Source: Thraustochytrium sp. TN22
Lineage: Eukaryota; Sar; Bigyra; Thraustochytrida; Thraustochytriidae
Length of the DNA stretch: 64,000 nucleotides
Direction of reading: 5' to 3'
Assembly: GCA_013306675.1 (NCBI GenBank)
Contig: JABLUY010000060.1
Location: forward strand, 62,001 to 126,000
Position 1 is the stretch's first letter; each line of letters begins with the position of its first letter. A program made the position numbers and the translations under genes. This document shows, one piece after another, positions 47,501 through 58,100 of the stretch. Under the pieces are notes generated by a model. That model searched no databases. It was not told where the DNA came from and saw nothing but the letters and a program-made list of their open reading frames with translations.

Positions 47501-50228
47501 TCTCGCTTCGCGGCGGCGGCTCGCGCTCGCTTTCGCGTCGGTTCCATTTGTGGCGGCGCTTGTCCGGCGCGTGGTGGAAGGGGGAGAGCGAACGCGCGAG
47601 GCTGCTCTTGCAGTGTTGGCGCTTCTCGTGCAGTGTGGGGAGGCAATGACGGGCGCGTGGCAGGTTTGCGACGTCTTTCCCGCCCTCCTGCATGCTCTGC
47701 GCAAGTCCCACGCTCAAGCCGCGGCGCGAGTTTGCGCTGCGGTCGCGGAGCATGGCAGCAGGGACCTGCTCGACCTGCTCCTCGCCTTCCCAAGCCTCGT
47801 GCAGCTTGTACAGGAAAACTTCGGGGTTGAGATACCGCGTATGATGGCGTTCGAAGGGCCTGGCGCGACCCGCGCCGCGCTCGAGCAGCTCATGCTGGAC
47901 GCCAAGGAAGCCGGCCTCGTGGAGGAAGTGCGCGCGCAGCTAGGTCGCGTTCGCGTGGCACTCACCGTGGACTTCGAGCCCTCTGACGCTACATTGGAAG
48001 AGGCATACATCGCCTTGCTCCGCCTGGTCTTTGAGGAGTGGGTGACGAGCTTCTGGGATGCCACGCTGAACAGCGCAGCGCTCGCCAAGGACCGTGCGCC
48101 TGTGCTGCACATGGCTTTCGAGATTGTGCGGCAGATGGCTCGCGGCGTAGAGCCAACGTTGGCCGCGCCCAAGGTCGCCCCGCTCCTGAGCGAGTCCGGT
48201 TGCCTGGCGACGGTGGCTCGCGTAGCCGCAGAGGACTTCGTGGATCTTTCCAGCGCCGGCGCAGAGGCCCTCAACCTGCAGAGCGTCGCGCTCGACTTTC
48301 TCCTGTGTGATTGCACGCGTGACCCGGTACTCTTGGACGCTGCTCTAGACGCTAGCGTTTCGGATGCTGTTGCCGGCGGCATCGCGGGAGCGCTTCGCTC
48401 GTACCTGAGCGCCAACGAGGTGCTCCTGCGAAGCGCAGTGCGAGACGTGGAGATGCACGAGCCGATCCTCTCCACGTGGCCTCGTCGCAGCGCGAGCCTG
48501 CGCCGCGGATGGCACAGCTTGCTTCTGGCCTGCGCGGCGCGCCCGGCCCTGCAGGAGGCGCTCGTTCACGTTGGCCTCGTCGAGGAGCTTCTTTGCGGCC
48601 TGCTGAGGGACACGACACAGCTCGAGGTAGCGCCGCATCTGGTGCGGCTGCGCAAAGATCTTGGCTCAGTTTGGCTTGGGTCAATGCCGCTGCGGCTGGA
48701 CGGTATCAGCATGCTCAAGGCCCTCTGCGAGCGCGTCGCGTCCCTAGGCACGCTTCGCGCGGAGTTAGTCGCCCTTGCCAAGACGCACCAGGTCGTCGCG
48801 AACCAGGCGGAGACGGTCCGGAGGGGCGGGCCGCATGCGCGAGCCGCTCGGGCCGCGCTGCTGGCGCTCCAGAGCGCCAACGACCCCGACCTGGACGCCC
48901 TGATCCTTCAAGAAGTCAACCTAGGGCTCCGCCTGGATGAAGGCGACGATCTTCTGGAGGATCCCTTGCAGGATCGCTCCAGAACCGCATCGCACAGCTG
49001 GCGCCACGACGAGGCGGAGTCCAAGAGCGTGGCGACGGACGGCCCGATGCGCCGACCCGCGCTCCGTGTCCGGCCTAGCCCTCCGCCGGACGTCGCCAAG
49101 CCAGAGTCGCCGAGTCCAAGGGCACGGGAGCTCTTCAAGACCTACGCGAAGCGCCGAGGCGGCGGCGGCCAGCTCGCGCTCGGACCGCCCGAGCTGCAGC
49201 GGCTTCTCAGGGACCTACACGCGGAGTCGACTGCGGTGCGCGCCGGTACGAAGGCCGTGCAAGGTGGAGGCTCCATGGGACTGGCAGATTTTGCCTGCTT
49301 TTATGCACAACACCTTCAAAAAGAAGACCACGTCGGCGCGAGCGCGAGGGGGGGCGACGGCCATGACGCCAGTGAAGTAGACGCCGCGGCGAAGATCTTT
49401 GCCCGCTTTGATCCGGCAGGCACGGGTAGACTGCCATCTCGTCGCGCGCAGGCCGCCCTGAGCGCGCTGCCTGGCGTGCGGGCCCTGGTCGACGGCGAGC
49501 TCGAGTCCATCGCGCGCTCCCTGGACCTGGGTTCCACGGCGGCATTCTCATTGCAAGACTTTCGGCTACTGGTTCAGGCGTGCGAGAGTCGCCCCGCCGC
49601 AACCTCGAGCCCGCGGCCCGGTGCTGGCGTTGCGGGCATTCCAGACCCGCTTCGCGAGACCTTTATGGCGTACAGCGACGCTACGAATGTCATCAGCGGC
49701 GCCAACCGCGTGCGCGCCTTCTTGGCGGAGTACATGGCTCTTTCGGGTACCACGGGCCGTCCGCCGCCAGCGACACGCGTCCAGGCATGGCTCGTGGAGC
49801 GCGCCGGCCAGGCCCCGCACGGTGCCGCGCTGGACTGGGACCAGGCCTCCGACCTGGCAGCCTGGGCTCAGGCCGGTGGGGCCGAGAGTGGCCAGCGACC
49901 TGCACGAGCACCCGTGCCGGCGCTGGCTGCTGAGCCCGTGGCCGCCAGATACTCCTTCGAAGAGGCGGCCAAGTCGCTGCCGCGCAAGCTGGCCCGAAAG
50001 CTGGGCACCGACAAGCTGGAGGGCCTCTGGCGCGCGTTTTGCCGCTACGGCGGCGGCCGCGACGGCCTGATCCGCTTCATCAACCTGCGCGCCGCCTTTA
50101 ACGAGATGGGCCGCACCCAGGTCCCCGACGCGGACCTGTACCAGTGGATTCGTGCTCGTGACCCCGACACCCGCGGTGCTGTCTCCTTCTCAAACTTCTG
50201 CGCCGCCTTCGCCGCGGCCGCTCAGTGA
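29838..50228 (+). CDS. Giant multidomain scaffold protein (C2, Tudor-like array, EF-hands, PUBs, propeller, pseudokinase, ARM)
   Basis: One unbroken frame of 6,796 residues runs from the ATG at 29838 to the TGA at 50226. Domains in order: C2 (~64-187); six helical modules among 18 Tudor-like repeats (~238-2166); an EF pair (DRDGNGELTEDE, DADRSGTVDLVE; ~2235-2295); an SR-rich linker. Next come PUB domains (~2616-2705, 2748-2830, 3171-3252) with an EF pair before the third; a coiled coil (~3340); EF-hands (DADGDGKVTREE, DSDADGKLTWDE); polyGln. Then follow a WD40/propeller-like region from ~3990 holding an EF pair (~4345-4408); a pseudokinase (~5201-5444); ARM-like helices (~5590-6370); degenerate EF-hands to the end. 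There is no signal peptide or membrane helix, so it is probably cytoplasmic. A Ca2+-responsive scaffold is inference. I do not recognise a known orthologue. No internal stop or intron signal is needed to read it. Confidence 0.85.
30027..30400 (+). other. C2 domain of the giant protein
   Basis: Residues ~64-187 include LRVSVHEGRRL, FPFVQIVV, CPRWNEDTEMRL (the usual 'P-x-W-N-E' turn), LQVELWADE and GSCQYKVAKLL. This is the order of strands in a C2 domain, which typically binds phospholipid, often with Ca2+. Confidence 0.75.
30549..36014 (+). repeat. Six copies of a ~65-residue helical module in the giant protein
   Basis: Copies lie at 30549-30749, 30882-31079, 31632-31826, 32172-32363, 34485-34691 and 35814-36014. 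Shared pattern: VT-x-x-x-x-x-x-LRK-x-(S/T)G-x-x-LSSxQR near the start, then R-x-x-G-(L/I)-x-x-RD-x-L-x-x-x-x-F-x-x-LC-x-x-LG(I/V). The second half resembles a calcium-free EF-hand. The copies alternate with Tudor-like repeats rather than forming one block. Confidence 0.8.
31146..36335 (+). repeat. Eighteen Tudor-like repeats in the giant protein
   Basis: Consensus: F-R-x-G-(Q/D)-x-V-E-A-R-(F/Y)-GG-x-x-x-W-(Y/F)-x-G-x-(I/V), then V-N-x-(N/D)-G-(S/T)-(Y/C)-D-I-x-Y-DDGD-x-E-x-x-V. Starts are near 31146, 31389, 31890, 32424, 32655, 32886, 33117, 33348, 33582, 33801, 34035, 34275, 34743, 34920, 35103, 35388, 35595 and 36180. This is the SH3-like barrel pattern of Tudor/Agenet-type folds. Linkers carry SPRR and DSDAEETDAEQ stretches. 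Confidence 0.85.
32424..34430 (+). repeat. Recently homogenised block of nine Tudor-like repeats
   Basis: Nine consecutive units with periods 231, 231, 231, 231, 234, 219, 234 and 240 bases. Units starting at 32655 and 33117 are virtually identical for over 200 bases, including third codon positions. This gives a 462-base two-unit period and points to recent unequal exchange or gene conversion. Confidence 0.9.
37683..39597 (+). other. Three PUB domains (with an intervening EF-hand pair) in the giant protein
   Basis: PUB 1 (37683-37950) has VLHIINEVLARPDD and GGIELMHAVGF. PUB 2 (38079-38325) has ALGIVNGVLQHPKD and GPALMEAVGF. PUB 3 (39348-39597) has ARYLGNLVQDPQA, FRRINIQNDAF and GGIEVLLAAGF. 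This is the helix pattern of PUB/PUG domains, which in other proteins bind the C-terminal tail of p97/VCP. The segment 38969-39290 may be a fourth, decayed copy. EF loops DVDEDGYITVRD and DIDHDGCVSLAE lie between PUB 2 and PUB 3. Confidence 0.72.
41493..41534 (+). repeat. (CAG)14 polyglutamine tract in the giant gene
   Basis: Fourteen CAG codons within the giant frame, between the EF-hand region and the propeller-like region. Confidence 0.95.
41805..43290 (+). other. Propeller-like region with embedded EF-hand pair in the giant protein
   Basis: Blades with WD-type endings (SGVLEVWASDG, DGELRLFESVSL, GDSKGRLQFWDL) occupy 41805-42400. Two canonical EF loops (DENGDGIVSLDE, DVNGDGQISLRE) follow at about 42889-43059. 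Blade-like sequence resumes with VALEYLPDAGLVCAAGALGS and IYLVDP near 43180-43260. Confidence 0.6.
45438..46170 (+). other. Pseudokinase domain of the giant protein
   Basis: The kinase C-lobe is recognisable: LHAKGILLRGPRPRQVLV (5345 onward) stands where kinases have H-R-D-L-K-P-x-N-I-L, and VRLASLATAG where they have the D-F-G motif. EYDTYCIGCLLLEAMTGAAP matches the helix F region (D5424). The catalytic Asp is Gly5354 and the metal-binding Asp is Ser5373, so it should not be active. Confidence 0.72.
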
Positions 50229-51003
50229 GTCAGGCCACAACTTGATAGCTAACAAATGAACGTTGTGACGCTTGTCTGGATGGCGGCTCGCGCCCATGCT
50301 CGCCACATCTCTCGTGAGTGATGCCTGCTCGACCTTGTCGCTCTTCTGCAACAACGGGACGTGGCTTCTAGAATTTCTGTGCAGGCCAAGGTTAGCTACT
50401 AAGACTTCAGAAGCACGGCTGGCGCCCAGAAGGCTCTTGATGAGCAAGAACGAACGTTGTGACGCTTGTCTGGATGGCGGCTCGCGCCCATGCTCGCCAC
50501 ATCTCTCGTGAGTGATGCCTGCTCGACCTTGTCGCTCTTCTGCAACAACGGGACGCGGCTTCTAGAATTTCTGTGCAGGCAGAGGTTAGCTAAGACTTCA
50601 GAAGTACGGCTGCCAGTGGCGCCCAGAAAGCTCTCGATCGTTCTCATCAAGCCAGCGACGCCGTCCCGCCGTTTGACTGGCCAGATGGCTGGTCGCTTCC
50701 AGTTCAGACCGCTCGAGACGCCTTCAAGGTGCGGTCGCTTCGCAAGGCTATCGTCCAGCCTGGTCCAGGTCGATGTGCGAGGCCTGGGTCGGGTCGTCAT
50801 CGTTTGTTGATCGGGAGACTCGCCGCGACTTGAAACGCAGACTTGAATCGCGCCGGCGCGGCGGGCGAGCGAGCGGCTGAGCGAACACGCGCGGCGGCGG
50901 CAGCGGCGGCGGCGGCGGCGGCGGCTGCGACTGAGCGAGCCGAGGCTCGGCCAGAGCGGTGACTCCTGGCGAGGTCGGCATCGGCATCGGCATCGGCTTC
51001 GAG
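50229..51003. other. Spacer downstream of the giant gene
   Basis: This 775-base stretch separates the giant gene and the next same-strand gene. It contains a 194-base tandem duplication (50258-50640), then probably the promoter of the saposin-like gene with GCGGCGGCGG runs (50890-50930). No gene is visible. Confidence 0.55.
50258..50640. repeat. 194-base tandem duplication in the giant gene's 3' flank
   Basis: GAACGTTGTGACGCTTG opens both copies (50258 and 50452). They match closely through TCTGGATGGCGGCTCGCGCC, TTCTAGAATTTCTGTGCAGG and TAAGACTTCAGAAG to GCGCCCAGAA. They differ by a few substitutions and small indels. Confidence 0.95.
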
Positions 51004-51969
51004 ATGGAGTTGAGGAGGCCAACGGCGCGCGCGACGCGGCGGCGAGGCGGCGCGGGCGCGGGCGCAGGCGCAGGCGCGCGGGCGCGGGTGCTGGCGATGG
51101 CGGCGGTGGCCGTGCTGAGCGTCGTGGGCCCCAGCAAGGCGTTCTTTGGCGCGCAGGAGGAGCAGGAGGACGGGGAGGAGGGCAGCGGCATGCCTGACCA
51201 GCTCTCGCAGGAGGAGCTGGAAGCCATGATGGCGGAGGCTGGCGCCGGCGGCTATGGCGACGGAGGCTTCGGCGACGGCGGCTTGGGTGGCTTCGGAGAC
51301 GGAGGCTTCGGCGAAGACTTTGACTTTGGCGATATGATGGGGGGGATGGGCGACATGATGGGAATGCAGAACCTCGGCGGTATGGGCGACATGGCCATGA
51401 TGCGCGACACACAGCCGGAGACTGGTGACATCCCGTTCATCCTGTGCGAGACGTGCGAGCAAGTGGTCAAGAATGCGTACGAGCAGATCTCCGAGCTCCG
51501 CGCTGGCCTGCCCAACACCAAAATTAGCGAGGACCGCGTCGACGATGCGCTGGAGAAGATTTGCGACAGTAAGGAGGTGCCGGGGCTCTGGATCAGCAAG
51601 TTGGATATGGTAGAGCGTGACGATGGTCGCATCCACCTGGAAGACCAGGGCGTTTTCGGCCGGTGCATGGTGGAGTGCAAAACTGTCGAGGCTGCCTGCG
51701 CACGTGTCATGGAGGAGATCAGCACCGACCTGGTCGAGGCGCTGTACCTGGCTCGGGACGATCTCGCCAAGCTGCAGAGCCGGCTGTGTAGAAAGAACAT
51801 TCGTCGGCTCAAGGGCGCCTGCGGCAAGCCATACCCAAGCATTCCTGACTCACGCGAGCCTGCCGGTGACAATTTCGTCGCCAAGACGGAGCAGGAGCTC
51901 GGCATGGACGAGATCAACCGTAACATTCGCGCTTCGCAGCTTGGGAGCTTTGGTGTGCGCGAACTTTGA
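51004..51969 (+). CDS. Secretory saposin/canopy-like cysteine-rich protein
   Basis: This encodes 321 residues from the ATG at 51004. An Arg/Ala/Gly-rich start is followed by a hydrophobic core (VLAMAAVAVLSVVGPSKAFFG) that reads as a signal peptide with a long n-region. Residues ~45-135 are an acidic then Gly/Asp/Phe/Met-rich low-complexity stretch (GYGDGGFGDGGLGGFGDGG, MMGGMGDMMGM). A domain with eight cysteines follows (~140-285): FILCETCEQVVKNAY, ALEKICDSKEV, FGRCMVECKTVEAAC, SRLC and KGACG. Spacing and helical pattern recall saposin-fold or canopy-type proteins of the secretory pathway, which work in the ER or on lipids. The assignment is by pattern only. The C-terminus has no clear ER-retention signal (ends VREL). 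It is convergent with TRRAP, 158 bases away. Confidence 0.72.
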   Translation: MELRRPTARATRRRGGAGAGAGAGARARVLAMAAVAVLSVVGPSKAFFGAQEEQEDGEEGSGMPDQLSQEELEAMMAEAGAGGYGDGGFGDGGLGGFGDGGFGEDFDFGDMMGGMGDMMGMQNLGGMGDMAMMRDTQPETGDIPFILCETCEQVVKNAYEQISELRAGLPNTKISEDRVDDALEKICDSKEVPGLWISKLDMVERDDGRIHLEDQGVFGRCMVECKTVEAACARVMEEISTDLVEALYLARDDLAKLQSRLCRKNIRRLKGACGKPYPSIPDSREPAGDNFVAKTEQELGMDEINRNIRASQLGSFGVREL

Positions 51970-51981
51970 GCGAACGTCTTT

Positions 51982-51986
<5 letters not shown>

Positions 51987-52024
<38 letters not shown>
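51987..52024. repeat. (CT)19 run between convergent genes
   Basis: An uninterrupted CT dinucleotide run within the 158-base tail-to-tail spacer separating the saposin-like gene and TRRAP. Confidence 0.95.
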
Positions 52025-52028
<4 letters not shown>

Positions 52029-52127
52029 ACTTGGCCGCGATTGCATTGAAAAGCGTGCGACGACTAGTCGAGGCGACGCAAGAGGCAAATGCAAAAGAAA
52101 CTAACTTGGTTCAGCCTTTTTGCTGTT

Positions 52128-55100
52128 TCAAAACCATGGCAACCAAGTTGCGTCCATCTTGGCAAGCCTTTTGCGGTCCGAAGCAGCCGCGATGAGGCGC
52201 GCGATGGCGCGGTCCGCGGCGATGGGCTCTCCTGGCGGGATCATGGCTTCAGTGTTCGAAGCCGGCACGGCAAGCTGGCGCTCGAGGTCGTTGGGGGTCG
52301 CTTCCTTGGGTTCCGTGTGGGGCGCCGCGTGGGCAGAGCGAAGCGCGTCGAGACGATCCTCCACCGTCCGCATGTTACGGCGCAGTTTACGGTGCAACGC
52401 CGCGGCCGGGGCGGTACCCTGGTCTGAGATCTTGAACATGACGTGGAGGTCATCGAGGAGATAGAGCTCGAGGAAGGAGCGGAGGGCAGGCCGGTTGACC
52501 TGGCCAGCGTTGATCGTGGCGCAGGTGGCCGCGAGGACGTTCGCGAACGTGCCCTGCACGCCCGCCGGCGTCATGAGGTGCTGCAAGTTGCGCGTGAGGC
52601 GAAAGGGCAGCATGTCGTCCGTCTGCACCAGGCGGCCCTCGCCGTCCGGGCTGTAGCTCGGGCGGAACTCGACGTTGATCAGACTCATGTCCTCGCGCAC
52701 AAGCTGGCGCGCGGGGTTCTGGGACCCAGTGGACAAAAGGTGCGATAGGAAGGAGGACAGGGCCAAGCTGCTGGTGAAGGTGGCACGCATCTCCTGCATG
52801 TGCCAGGCATCTTGCGCCCGCGCACGCAGCAGGTTCGAGAGCAGGTACTCTGGCAGGACCTCGCAGGCACTGTCGTAGGCCTCCCGGCGGTGTGCATCGC
52901 CCTCGTCCGTGCCGCGAAGGTGCTCGCAGACATAGGCCGCGGCGGCGACCTTGGCCTGCGCCACGCCCTCGCGGGCCATGCCCTCCTCGAAGAGCACCGA
53001 CAGGCTCCGTGCGCCAGGCTGGTCCGTCTGCAGCGCATAGCGGAGGTTCACCGGCACCACGATTGGTAACTCAAAGCGAAGCTGGCCGCGGCGTACGCTC
53101 GAGTTGGCGCGAGAGAGAAGGTCATTGAGGAGCACCTTGAGCTGCACAGCGCGGTGGTCGGCGTCCGTGTAGTTGAGGGAGGAGGCCTTGACGATGAAGT
53201 GATGCAGGCGGCCGTTGGACGTGCGGAAGCCGACGCCGGGTTGCAAGAAGCCGCCCTGGCGGCGAAAGTAGACCTCGTGGTGGAAGCCGGCGAGCTGCGG
53301 GTGGTTGCTCAGGTTCGGTTCGCCGAGGCCGTCCTTGAGCATGTGCATGCCTGGCACGTGCAGCGTCTCGGGTGCCATGGTGGCCAGTGCGCGCGACCAG
53401 CTCGAAAGTGGAACTCGCGACTTGCGCGAGGCGTAGATGGCGTCCGACAACATCGACTTCCACCGATTGATGCGCAGGAGGATCGCGGAAAAGGACATCT
53501 CGCGCCCGCCCACGGAGACGCCCGCGCCGTCGGCCGGCAGCTTCGCCTTGCGCAGGTCCGCCATTTGCGAAGGCTCTGGCATGAAGTCTTCCTCGAACGG
53601 CTTGCGGAGACGCGTCATGAGCTCCTTGTGCTGCGCAGACCGCGCGACGTGCTCATCCGAGAAGAGCTTCACGCAGAGGCGCTGCAGCATATGCCACATC
53701 TGGAAGACGCGGAGCACCTTGGGCGGCACCTTGGTGCCGGCCGGGACATCCATGCTGCTGACCAGCTCCGCCTGCACGCTGGCGCTCGTGCTAACCTGCA
53801 TGCACTTCTCCAGGAGCATGTGGATGGTGGAGTGCAGCTCCTCCAGCGGGTCGCGCTTCACGGCGCCTGAAATCTCCTCAATCAGCGCCTCTGCCTCTTG
53901 GAAGAAGCGCCCGTTTGAGGCGTGGAACTGGGCCAGCGCCAGCTTGAGGTCCTGCGCTGCGCGAGAAGGCCCGTCCTTGGCTGCGGCGGCTGCGGCGGCT
54001 GCAGCAGCGGCAGCAGATGCTTTGTCGCCGGCCCCAGCCGGGCTCCCATGCGCCGGGGACACCCCGGCCTGGTTGCTCATGTCGTCAGATGACGCCTGGC
54101 GGCTGCTGGAGCTGCTCGGTGTGGCCGCCGCGCTGGCAGCCGCTCGCGCCGCCAGTTGAAGCCGCTTCCGCTGCGTGTCCTTGGCGAAGTAGTGGGCGCG
54201 CAGCGCGTAGTAGACGGCGTTGGGGAATTCCCGGCCAAGCAACGCGAGGACCTGCTTGCTCAGGCTCACCACCGGCTTGGACGGTGACGCCACAAGCGTC
54301 ACCAGCTGGAGCGTCCATGGAAGCCACACCCATGTCGGGAGCGATGCAACGTGTGAGCTGACGCTTTCCGCAACGCCCGCCAGCGACGAGGTATCCGCGA
54401 TGTTACTCGGGTCCTCCAGGCGCCGCGCGAAGGACGCCTCGGTCTGCAGCCGCCACAGAACCTTTGGCAAGAGTGAGCGCGCATCGGCGCTGCCGTGCTT
54501 GATGGCCTGCAGCACGCTGCTCGAGACGATCGTGCACAGGTCACGGTCCACGAACGGGTACGCCTTGCCTTCCTTGGCTTCCTCCGCCGCGATGAGGCGA
54601 TCCGCAAAGAGCGCCCAGTCCAGCCACGAGCTCGCGTGGCTGTGCGTCTGCACGGAGTACGCAAAGAGCCCGTGCACAACACGAGGGTCATCTCCCAGCT
54701 GGTCTTGCAGCGCGGCACGCAGACGCAGCAGCTCCGCGCGGTTCTCCACGCCAAAGGCGGACATGTCCACCTCGAGCAGGGCCGACAGCGCCTGGGCCAG
54801 GAATTTGGGCTTCTCCGGCACCGCGTCGGCGCCCAGGGCGTTCAGGACCCGCTCGCGCAGGATAATGAAGCTCTCCTCCGACGCAGGCCGCAGCGCCTGG
54901 AGCGCCCTGGTCTGCAGGATCGCCACGCTCTCCTCCACCATGCCCCGCTTACGATATACCTTTGCTCGCTCCAGCGTGGTCCAACGAATGTCCTGGCTCG
55001 CGGCCAGCATTCGCCGCTGCACCGGATGCAGATCCGCGAGGCCGCTCGCGGCCGAGGCGCGCTTCAGCGTACCCTCAAAGAGTCGCGATCCGAGCTTGAA

Positions 55101-58100
55101 GATGGCCATGCGCGCGCACAACACTTCGTCCCAGTCCCGGGGCTCCTCCGTCGTCGATGGCACGCGCTCGCGCCACCGCTGGAGCAGTCGGTTGATCTGG
55201 TGCGTCATCTGCGAGGGAGGCGGCGTCACCGTCGTTGCGCTCGCGCTCCGGCCAAGGGATGACGCATCGCCGTCGCCGCCCTCCGCCTTGGCCGGCGTCG
55301 CGCGCACCGAGGCAGCCACGTTCATCACGTGCGACAGGTACTTGACGGACTCCTCGAGCTCCACCAGGCGCTGGCAGCTCAGAAGGAGCTCCCGCCGCCG
55401 CTCGATCCCGCCGCTCGCGCCGTTGGTGGCCCATTCCAGCAGAAGCGCGTTCGCTGACTGCCGCCAGATCTGGTCCACCTCCGTCGCCGGCTTACTCTCC
55501 TGGATCGCTAGCGAGATGTAGTGCAGCGCGGGCTTGACGGGTAGAAAATTTGGGTACAGGTGCAGCGGCAGATACGGCCGTTCGTTCGCAAGCTGCAGCT
55601 GCAGCGCTTGCAGCTGGTCCAGCTCCGAAGACAGGAGCGGCTTCACCTTGCCCGCCCAATCGGGCGACGGCGCTCGCACCGTGCTGTCGAGCAGATCGTC
55701 CATCTCGCCCTGCGCGGCCGCCACCTCACGCAGATCGTCCCAGTGGCCCAACTGCCGCGCGCACAGCGCCCAGCGCGACTGCCACACGTCCAGCTCCAAT
55801 GCGCTCAGCTCGACGGGTACCCAGACCATCTCTTCGGTCCTGGGAGCCATCGCCGAGTCGCGATGGCCTTCGGAACCCCCTGCTTGCTCGGGTGCCGGCG
55901 CTGACGCCAGCGCATCGTGGGGCCCATCGTCCTGCCCGTCTGGCCCCAGAGCAGCGTAGCCTTGCTGGGGCGCGGCGCCGTTTTGCCCATCCCCGCCGTT
56001 ACCGCGTGCGGCGGAGGGCGACTGCAAGCCAAACCCGAGACCATCATCCATACCCTCGAGCATGAAGGGGTCCACGATGCCCATTCCGTTGCCGTCGCCG
56101 CCCATATCGCCCGCGCCACCGGGGGCAGCATCCAGACCAATGTCGTTCGCCAGATCGTCCAGCATGCCGCCAAAGTCATCGTCGCCGAAAAGCTCCATGG
56201 CCTCGGCAATGGCGGGATCCGTAGGCGCAGCGGCAGCGGCAGCAGCCGCTGCAGCTGCCCCTGGCCCACCAGCTTCTGCCTGGCCGTCACCGTAACCAGT
56301 TCCGGCACCTGCGCCGGCGACGGCTCCATGGCCCGGAGCGTTCGTGTCTGTCGCGGAGACGTGCGCGGCAGGGACTGCGCCCCCGATTCCAGCTCCGGCG
56401 AGAGTGCTCGCGCCGGATGGCCCCGCCGATTCCAGCCCGCTCGCGCGGAGACCGGCGGTGTCCGCCAGACCTGTCGGCGACGCATGGCGGCGGCTCGCGA
56501 GATAGTGCCCTTCGCCGATCTCCGCGCGCCGTACCGCGCCCAGATAGACGCGCTGTGCCTGCTGCCAGGAGTTCGTCGCCTCGTACGAGAGCGCCGTGAA
56601 AGTTGGCGCTGCCTCGCACCACGAGCGAATCATGCCGTGCACCATGTCGTCATCGTCGGACTGGTAGAGCTCAAGGAGCGCCTTAGCCCAGCGCCGCGCC
56701 TTCTCGCGGTCCGAGGGGGCCACCTGGACCGCGTTAGTAGCGGAAGTGGTAGTGGCGCCGGCGCCGGCGCCGCCGGCGGTGGCCGATGATCCCAGCAGCC
56801 CCATCGGGGGAAGGGCCGTTCCCGTCTTGCTCTTGAGCGGAAACTTCGCTGGCTTCTTCCTCTTCTTGAGCTGGGACGGCGTCGCCATCGCGCCCGATGC
56901 CGCCTGTGCGGCCGTCGAGGTCTCGCCATTGTCGGCCGGCGCGATAGCGTCAATGCCACGTGCGGACACGTCACGCTTGGATGTGCCCTGCACTTGCTGC
57001 ACGAGAAGTTCGCACATCTCGATGGAAAGGTGGCGCGCGCCGAGGTGCGTGCCCACATAGGCGAGGAGCTCGGCGGCGAGAATCGGCAGCGGGCGCGCAC
57101 GAACGAGGCCCTCCATGAGACACTCCACAATGGTAGGCGCGCGATTCCAGCCGGCCAAGATCGTCCATGCTTCCACGCGCCGCAGGCTGAAGCCCTGTAA
57201 GACCTCCTGGAAGGGGTCCGAAGCGATACCGGCGCGGAGCTTGCGGGCCTTGCAGAGGGTTATTTGGGAACTGATCTCGTCCAGTGCGTGCTGGAGAACC
57301 ACATAGCAGCGCTGGACGCCGGCGAAGTAGGCGACCTGGCGCGGCACGTGGTAGCCCCGAGACAGGAGCACCTGAAGGCCCTCCGTGAGGACCATCTTCT
57401 GCTGCTCCTCGAGTGCGCGCCACGCCTGCGGGAAGACTTCCATCCAGGTCTCCTGTGCCGTCCGCATTGACCGATCGCCGTAAGAGAGCTCCTGTAGCGG
57501 GTCCAGGATGGCTCCGCTCGTCTTGAGGCGGCGCAGCTCCGAGAGGGTGCGCCGCAGCGAGTCGAGCAGCTCGGGCCGACGGCCTGAGTGCGACCCGCCC
57601 GCGCCGCTCTCGGCAGGCACTGGCTGGCGCACGATGCGCATTTGCGCGGACGACCCGCCGTCAACAAAGGAAGATGGGTGGAGGGCTGAGAGCAGGATCT
57701 GCAGCGCCGCCGGGAGCCAGTTCGTGTCGGCAAGGTGGGACCAGTCTTGCTTGATAATAACCTGCAGCTTGGCGTACGGCCCCTTGCCGAGATACTGCTG
57801 TGCCGCAAACATCTGAAAGTGCTGCCGGCGCTGCTGCACGTCGGGCGACATGAGACCAGCGAGGACGCGGGGCCACGACTGCTGCAACCAGAGTCGAGTC
57901 GACCGTTCGTCGCGCGAGTTCGCTTCGAACGAACGCAGGCATAAATCGCGGTAGAGCCGGAGCAGTTCGCGTGCCTGAGGCAGCCCGCTGAAGCGCTCCA
58001 GCAGCTCAAGTTTCGTCACCAGCTCCTTGCGCTCTTTGTACACGAGCCGATTCGTGAGCATCTGCCCCGCGCTGGCACCCGACTCATTTGTGGACCCCGC

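Noticed and set aside
29838-50228. Splitting the giant frame into several genes
   Set aside because: There is no stop, no frame change and no spacer-like composition break over 20 kb. Linkers are ordinary low-complexity segments.
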